This document shows, piece after piece, positions 58,159-64,000 of a DNA stretch of 64,000 bases; positions within the stretch are counted from its first letter, which is position 1, and each line of letters begins with the position of its first letter. Position numbers and translations under genes: made by a program. Origin of the DNA: Aquatica leii (taxonomy: Eukaryota > Arthropoda > Insecta > Coleoptera > Lampyridae). The stretch covers positions 54,274,093 through 54,338,092 of the forward strand of contig CM069437.1 in assembly GCA_035610365.1 (NCBI GenBank), in the 5' to 3' direction. The notes below the pieces were generated by a model. It searched no databases, was not told where the DNA came from, and was given only the letters and a program-made list of their open reading frames with translations.

Positions 58159-59502
58159 TGTGACGGTAATTTTCATTAAGTACGCCTTTGTTGTTACGGT
58201 TAAAATCTTCGTTAGGTACGCCTATGGATTTTTGACGTGAAATTAGATTCGAGTTTTGACACCCGCTAACTATCTTTTACGCGTGACTGTCATTTACGAC
58301 GTGCTCTTCAACTTGGAAACTACTTGAAATGGTCGGTGGATTGATAAGTAAACGTTTTCTACATTTATACACCATCATGGTGACCAATCTATAAGTGGAA
58401 CACACTTAAAATTTGTTTGCGTCGACACCGGGTAAGATTGGAACTTTTCATTTATTAAAACTTTGTTGTAACTTCCTGTATTTTGACAGCCATTCCGCCA
58501 CGTGCGCATAATTAGTCCTAATTGTTACTTATTAATGAGGAGTCCGTTTCGTATAACTATTTCTTCAAACAAATCTTCGAAGGCCGTAAATTAACCTTGG
58601 TGACGATCACCTTATTCGGGAGATTCTAATTATCGAATACGAGGGAATTCGAGTCGAAGGCCGTAACTTAACACCGATGACTATCACCTTATCCGGAAGA
58701 TCCTAATTATTGGATTTGAGGGAATTCTATTCGGAGGAAATTGTTTAATACCATCATATTCGTAACCGTAATGTAACAGCATACGATAAGTGTCGGTTCG
58801 TTTACTGTCCTTTAAATGTGTCTTTATTTGTAGTTTGTGAGTCGCCAGGTAGACACGTCTATATTTTTCAGGAAGTTTAATTGTAGGAGGCCGTAGGAAA
58901 AACGTTTTTCTGACAGCACTCCGGAACTTGGTAAGTCAATTTTTACTTATTTATACGTGATCGCTAAGGTGTAACTCACGACTTATTATATTTGCTAATT
59001 GTACGTGCTAATTGATTTGTTACTTGTGTTTGTTACTAAATTAATTTAGATAAATTACTTATCGCTTGCTGCTTATATCCACAATTACTTCTCTTTGTTA
59101 ATGTTACTTATTAAAAAATTTTATACATGTTATATTACTTACACGCTTGTTTGACGTGTAGTGTAAGTTGCCGATCCTACTGTTATGCTCTTTTCTATAT
59201 TCTATACAGTCCCGGCGTATATTTGATTATTTAAGTGTTAGTAGATTTAGCGTTATAGAGAAATTAAAGTACCATTGTTGTTAATGATCGAGTTTCTTTT
59301 CCATTTTAGTCGTTTCTTTCAGCAGTTACGAACTTACCACCTAGTTACAAGTTTCTTACCATTTCTGCTGTGAGCAGGCAGAAAAGACTTTGGACAGGCT
59401 CTGGCGCCCTTAATTCTTTACATTATTGTTTAGGAACCCTACCCTCTCTCCGAATATTGAGAGTTGGCCGTGCAGGTTCGTAACCAGCTAAAACTTGTAA
59501 CA
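58159..59502 (+). repeat. 5' LTR of the Ty3 element
   Basis: Bounded by TGTGACGG at the start and TTGTAACA at the end, giving TG...CA ends with a partial inverted match (TGTGAC/GTAACA). It is placed three bases before the primer-binding site. The start is inferred; without the 3' LTR it cannot be confirmed. Confidence 0.6.
58578..58731 (+). repeat. Tandem duplication of 77 bp inside the LTR
   Basis: Two units starting CGAAGGCCGTAA at 58,578 and 58,655, with about 82% identity by eye. Each contains 'atcacctta' and 'tctaatta', and ends 'gagggaattc'. Repeats in the upstream part of an LTR are often enhancer-like; that role is inference. Confidence 0.8.
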
Positions 59503-59505
59503 AAT

Positions 59506-59525
59506 TGGCGAGCCCAACGGTTTGG
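59506..59525 (+). promoter_or_regulatory. Primer-binding site of the Ty3 element
   Basis: TGGCGAGCCCAAC starts three bases after the LTR. The TGG start is expected from the CCA end of the priming tRNA. I cannot name the tRNA. Confidence 0.65.
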
Positions 59526-60228
59526 GGCCTTGATTATCTCATATCGAATTTCTCATTTCACTACATTGCTTTTAGCTATTTTCTTTAATTGTGATTAGCG
59601 TAGGATTAACTTATACTGTTGAATTTCTCACAGACTTAGTGTGTAATAAATTGGCAACACGACTTTTCGATTCTTTTTTTTGAATTTCTCATTAGTTATA
59701 ATTCTTTCTGCTGTTTAGATTTTTTTCTCTAATTAGTATAGGATTACTAGCAGAAATAGGTAATTTATATTATTGACTTTCCCCTGATTTCGTGTGGGCG
59801 ATCACCATTTTTCTAGATTTCTTGATTCTTTTATTTTCCCTTAGTCTCCCGTGGGTTCGAGTTACTCTGCTTTGTGCACGTAGTTATTGCTACTAGACTT
59901 GACGTCTGAGTTACTTCGCTACCTTGTAATTTTTTTTCTCTCTCTTCGCACTGCGGTTTGACTTGATAGTAGTAATTGATTTAGGTTACTTATAAGTTTA
60001 TTGGTGCTTGGATGTCAGGATTTTTTTTGTGATTAACTTGACTACGTCAGTTAATTTTTTCTTATTACTTGTATTGTTATTAGGGTTCAGTCGTACAGTT
60101 TTACGTCACGATTAGGTTAGTTTCTTGGAGTTGTTGTCGTAGTTTTGGGAAACGTGATTGGAACTGTACCACTATTTGATTTTTGACTTTTATTTTTTTC
60201 TCGTTCATTAGGAAAACTCGTCACTAAA
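59526..60228 (+). other. Leader of the Ty3 element
   Basis: About 700 bp between the primer-binding site and Gag, pyrimidine-rich, without long frames. Presumably holds the RNA packaging signal; nothing in the sequence shows where. Confidence 0.6.
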
Positions 60229-61632
60229 ATGGCTACTTGGCGATTAGAAGTGAATCGACTTAGGAAGCAGGAGCTTCAATATGAATTAGTTTCTCGTGGG
60301 TTTGATCCTACAGTAGTCGTTTCTACATTAAGGGGTGCGGTACGTAGTGCTTTACAGTTGGAAAAAGAAGCATCTTTTCGTATGGATACTGTTACTTCAG
60401 TTTTTGAGGATGATAAGTTAGCTGTTGAACAAGCTATTGGGGAATTACAAACGCTATTAAGCGAATTCGATGGGAATTTTTCTTCGACTATTTTCAAACG
60501 AGCTAGTACCTTGTGGGTACACATTCATCGTCGTTGTGTAAAGATGTCACCTGATGGAGAAGATGAAGAAAAATTGCATCGTCAATTTGGACTTACGCTA
60601 CAAACCCTTCGTAATGAATTCACAGCTAAAGGGAAAAAGGCTACTAGAACTACATCGGTTTCTTTTGCTAATTTACCTTCGTCTAGTCCTAAACAGGCGG
60701 CGGTAGAATCACTACTTCAGGATGAAGAACCACCTCTTCTTACTTCTTCCGATTCCGATGCTGAAATGGATGTATCTGTTCCGACTACTTCTGCTCTTTC
60801 AAAGACTACTGTTACTAATGTGTCACTAGCCAAGTGGAACTTAACTTTTTCGGGCGAGGGTTCGTTTTCACTCACCGAATTCTTGATGCGAGTTGATGAG
60901 TTGTGTTTGTCGCGTGGTGTCTCACCACAAAATTTGTTTAATTCGGCTGCTGAGATTTTAACTGGGAAAGCTTTGTGTCTCTTTAGGGTAAATCGAGATT
61001 CTTTACGTTCTTGGCAAGATGTAGTTACTTTGTTAAAATCAGAATTCTTACCACCTGATTACGACGATCGTTTATGGGATGAGATTCGAAGTCGAACTAT
61101 GGGACCTCAAGAATCGATCGGCATGTATGTGACGATGATGCGCAGTCTCTTCCAACGTTTATCGTTGCCCGCTTCGGAAGAAACTCAGCTCAAGACGATA
61201 CGACGCAATTTAACACCATACTACCAATCTGCCTTAGGTTTAGCACAGATTTCTACTTTGACCCAGTTGATTGATTATGGCAAGCGGTTGGAATTAACGA
61301 AAATTTCAGTGGATAACTATAAACCACCTCCTTCGCGGCGTACCACTCGACTTTTGGAACCTGCTTTGGCTTATGTTAGCGACACCTCGGTTTCTTCGAT
61401 TGCTTCTACTTCTAAGAATCGTTCGGTACGATTCGAAGAAAATAATATTAATTCTAATTCTCCTCGACGTGGTTTTCTTAATTCTTCTCGCGTTACTTGT
61501 TGGAATTGTCGTCAGATAGGACATGTCTCTCCGAATTGTGACAAACCTCCTACTCTTCACTGTTATGGATGTGGACAGGCAGGAGTTAGTCGTCGCAACT
61601 GCACTAAATGTAATACTGTTTCGGGAAACTAG
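60229..61632 (+). CDS. Ty3 element Gag
   Basis: A 467-residue open frame. Residues about 8-40 (LRKQELQYELVSRGFDPTVV) look like a SAP-type helix-extension-helix, as in several insect Ty3 Gags. Residues about 200-350 form the capsid region, including NLTFSGEGSFSLTEFLMRVD and a retrotransposon-gag-like helical stretch (LWDEIRSRTMGPQESIGMYV). Two zinc knuckles lie near the C-terminus, at about 424-437 (CWNCRQIGHVSPNC) and 444-460 (CYGCGQAGVSRRNC), binding element RNA. The Met chosen is the first in the frame and sits after an AT-rich leader. Gag and pol are separate frames; how pol is expressed is not evident. Confidence 0.9.
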   Translation: MATWRLEVNRLRKQELQYELVSRGFDPTVVVSTLRGAVRSALQLEKEASFRMDTVTSVFEDDKLAVEQAIGELQTLLSEFDGNFSSTIFKRASTLWVHIHRRCVKMSPDGEDEEKLHRQFGLTLQTLRNEFTAKGKKATRTTSVSFANLPSSSPKQAAVESLLQDEEPPLLTSSDSDAEMDVSVPTTSALSKTTVTNVSLAKWNLTFSGEGSFSLTEFLMRVDELCLSRGVSPQNLFNSAAEILTGKALCLFRVNRDSLRSWQDVVTLLKSEFLPPDYDDRLWDEIRSRTMGPQESIGMYVTMMRSLFQRLSLPASEETQLKTIRRNLTPYYQSALGLAQISTLTQLIDYGKRLELTKISVDNYKPPPSRRTTRLLEPALAYVSDTSVSSIASTSKNRSVRFEENNINSNSPRRGFLNSSRVTCWNCRQIGHVSPNCDKPPTLHCYGCGQAGVSRRNCTKCNTVSGN

Positions 61633-61689
61633 GACACGAGTCTACGGACCGAGTCGTAGATTCTACGCTATCTTTAATCTCGGATTCTA

Positions 61690-62150
61690 TCTTCGACTTG
61701 CCTGACAAACAACGTATTCTTTTGGACTTTATATTTGCCAGTGTTCGTGATGATGAGCGTCCTTATCTTAAAGTCAATGTATTAGGTCTCTCTTTCTTTG
61801 GTCTTTTGGATACCGGTGCTTCTCGAACCATTCTGGGTGGTCCGGGATGGCAACTTCTTCAGTCTTTGAATATTCGTCTTTCTCCTTCTTCTGTGTCTTC
61901 ATGTAATTTAGCGAATGACGTTAAGTGTACCGTATTGGGATCAGTTCTTCTACCATTTTCTTTAGAGGGTAAAGTAAAAACGCTTAATACCTTGGTTATT
62001 CCAGAAGTTTCACAACAATTGATTTTAGGCATTGATTTCTGGAAAGCTATGAATTTTATACCTGATTTTCGGCAGGGACTGTGGAATTTTAATGCTAACC
62101 TTCCTTCGATTGATACTATCTTTCGGATTCTATTGGGGCTATCTCAGAGC
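61690..62150 (+). other. Ty3 element pol: protease domain
   Basis: Shows LLDTGASRTILGGPGW, the Asp-Thr-Gly-Ala active site of the retropepsin, then VIPEVSQQLILGIDFW, the ILGxDF(W) block at the end of the domain. The boundaries are domain limits, not frame ends. The protease would cut Gag and Pol during particle maturation. Confidence 0.85.
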
Positions 62151-62249
62151 TACTTCCATACCAACAACAACTCTTAGACAACGTTGTTGCGGACTCTTTC
62201 GAAACAATCCTCAGGACTTGGTCACACCTCTCTCGTTCAGCACCAGATA

Positions 62250-63530
62250 CGTACGACTGCTGAACCCATCAAACAGCGCTATTATCCGCTATCACCAGCG
62301 TTACAGAAGGTTGCTAATGAGGAGTTGGACTCGATGCTGAGTATGGGTGTTGTGGAGCCATCAAGTAGTCCGTGGTCGAATCCAATTGTTTTAGTGAGGA
62401 AGAAGGATAATACTTATCGGTTCTGTGTCGATTTTCGAAAGGTGAATCAGGTAACTCAAAAGGATGCGTACCCATTACCGTATATTACCTCTATTCTAGA
62501 TCGATTGAGAGATGCTAGATTTCTGTCCAGTTTGGATATTCGGTCTGCCTATTGGCAGATTCCGCTGTCAGAAGACTCCAAAGCTGTGACTGCTTTTACT
62601 GTTCCTTCTCGTGGTCTTTTTCAGTTCACGCGCATGCCATTCGGTCTGCATAATGCGCCTGCTACTTTTCAGAGATTGATTGATAGGGTGTTGGGTGTAG
62701 ATTTGGAACCTTATTGCTTCGCTTACCTTGACGACATTATCATCGCTACTCCAACGTTTGATGAGCATATTCGGGTACTAGAAAAGGTGTTAGAACGTCT
62801 AATTTCTGCTGGACTTACCTTACGGCGAGACAAATGTAACTTTTGTTTGTCTGAATTGAAGTACCTCGGATACGTAGTCAACAAGAATGGTCTGTTGGTA
62901 GACCCGGACAAGGTAACAGCGATACTCAATATTCCTACTCCTTCGAATGTCACTGATATCAGACGATTTATTGGTATGACTAGTTGGTACCGTCGTTTCA
63001 TTCCTAATTTTTCTTCTCTTACTTCTCCACTGTCGGCTCTTACTCGTAAAAATGTTTCTTTTGTTTGGACAGATGAATGTCAGGTCGCTTTTGATTCTCT
63101 TAAAAACAGCTTGGTTGCTGCTCCTATTCTGTCGTGTCCTGATTTTTCGCTTCCTTTTGTGGTACAGACTGATGCTTTGGACTTTGGTTTAGGTGCTGTG
63201 TTGAGTCAAACTACTGCGGATGGTGAAAAGGTTGTTAGTTATCTTAGTAGATCGCTCACGAAGGCGGAGCGACATTATTCGACTACTGAGAAAGAATGTC
63301 TGGCTGTGTTATGGGCTATAGAGAAGTTCCGTCCTTATGTGGAAGGATCTCATTTCACAGTGATAACTTATCATCATTCGTTGTTGTGGTTGAACCGTTT
63401 ACAGAGTCCTTCAGGACGATTGGCTCGGTGGTCTATTAGGCTACAGCAATATGATTTCTCGATAATCCATCGAAAAGGGAAAGATCATGTCGTTCCTGAT
63501 ACACTGTCTCGCTCAGTTCCTGTATTAGAA
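62250..63530 (+). other. Ty3 element pol: reverse transcriptase and RNase H
   Basis: Reverse transcriptase: MGVVEPSSSPWSNPIVLVRK, YRFCVDFRKVNQVTQKDAYP, FLSSLDIRSAYWQIPL, FTRMPFGLHNAPATFQ and FAYLDDIIIATP (the catalytic YLDD). These are the seven-block pattern of Ty3-type enzymes. RNase H follows: FVVQTDALDFGLGAVLSQ with the first acidic residue, then STTEKECLAVLWAIEKFRPY and FTVITYHHSLLWL. The stretch is long and well preserved, which marks the element as recent. The start is a domain limit. Confidence 0.92.
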
Positions 63531-63689
63531 ACTATCCATCTGTCTGAAATTTCTTCTACTTTGCTTAATTTGCCGACTCTTGACCCGTGGTATAATAATC
63601 TTCTTAAACGTGTCTTGGATGCTCCTCATAAGTTTCTGAAATGGTCTGTTAGAGATAACGTTCTTTATCGTCGTGTTGTTACTTCTTTC

Positions 63690-64000
63690 TCTTCTGATTC
63701 TGCGGATGATTGGAAAATAGTGGTTCCTACGGAACAACGTTCGGAAATGATTCGTAACCATCATGATCCTCCGGTTGCTGGACACTGTGGTGTTTCGAAA
63801 ACTACTGCAAGGATTTTACAACGATATTATTGGCCCTGCTTACGTGCCGATGTTGCTCGTTATATTCGGCGTTGTCGGGTGTGTGCAGCACACAAGGTGG
63901 AACAAGTGGCTCCTCCTGGTGTATTCGCTCCTCGCGCTAAGCCAACACATCCTTGGCAAGTTCTTTGTTGTGATATCGTGGGTCCTCTGCCTCGCTCTTC
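63690..64000 (+). other. Ty3 element pol: integrase N-terminal part
   Basis: The zinc-binding domain is seen in order: IRNHHDPPVAGHCGVSKTTA (with the His pair), then YYWPCLRADVARYIRRCRVC with the Cys pair. The core starts HPWQVLCCDIVGPLPRSS with the first catalytic Asp, and the window ends there. Confidence 0.9.

Larger units (their letters stand above)
58159..64000 (+). mobile_element. Ty3/gypsy LTR retrotransposon, young-looking, cut by window edge
   Basis: Contains in order a 5' LTR (58,159-59,502), a primer-binding site, a leader, gag and pol with protease, reverse transcriptase, RNase H and the start of integrase. Protease, RT, RNase H and integrase in this order define Ty3/gypsy. The part inside the window looks largely whole, with about one break in pol. 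The 3' part of integrase and the 3' LTR lie outside, so age from LTR divergence cannot be judged here. It is the youngest LTR element in the window by coding quality. Confidence 0.9.

Noticed and set aside
1-64000. CRISPR arrays, rRNA, tRNA and bacterial operon features
   Set aside because: No regularly spaced repeats, no tRNA-like cloverleaf text and no prokaryotic gene layout were seen; the window is eukaryotic.

Overview
This window reads as intergenic or intronic DNA of an AT-rich arthropod, most likely an insect. The evidence is the repeat content: a mariner-like transposon with the DUF4817-type N-terminus known from arthropods, LINEs of the type common in ants and beetles, several Penelope-like elements (PLEs), and Ty3-type LTR elements. 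I see no complete host gene, no rRNA, no tRNA and no CRISPR array. The species call is inference from element families only.

Layout: 1-3500 holds no recognised gene. 3.5-6.1 kb holds a LINE reverse-transcriptase scrap, a hAT transposase scrap (minus) and a 5'-truncated PLE (plus) ending in a hammerhead-ribozyme-like motif. A TTAA fold-back MITE lies at 8.9 kb and a second PLE (minus) at 10.9-11.9 kb. A possible 51-bp host exon lies at 12.8 kb, a Merlin transposase scrap at 15.3 kb, and a long decayed LINE (minus) at 16.0-19.1 kb. A decayed Ty3/gypsy fossil (minus) fills 19.5-23.2 kb and a PLE tail lies at 23.9 kb. A possible multi-membrane-span host exon or pseudogene (minus) lies at 25.0-25.5 kb. 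At 28.4-31.4 kb a third PLE, an LTR-element leader/gag scrap and an R1-like LINE lie side by side. A Harbinger scrap follows at 32.6-33.1 kb, and a second R1-like LINE copy at 36.9-39.0 kb.

41.3-42.6 kb holds a LINE copy whose two parts face opposite ways, as twin priming produces. 43.5-43.9 kb holds two GC-rich palindromes. An RTE-type LINE spans 45.1-48.6 kb and is split by a 1956-bp probable solo LTR. 49.2-50.7 kb is a nearly intact mariner-like element with about 150-bp terminal inverted repeats. Decayed mariner-like and pogo/Tigger transposase scraps follow, then two diverging PLE tails at 52.7-54.1 kb. The right end (58.2 kb to the edge) is a young-looking Ty3/gypsy element with a 5' LTR, primer-binding site, gag, and pol running off the window.

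The genes do not form a pathway; the region is a nested transposon graveyard with at least a dozen families of different ages. The most useful signals are (i) the same stem-loop layout, with different stem sequences, at the 3' ends of three PLE families, (ii) the nested and inverted insertions that give relative ages, and (iii) a few short splice-site-flanked reading frames that may be exons of a host gene with very long introns.
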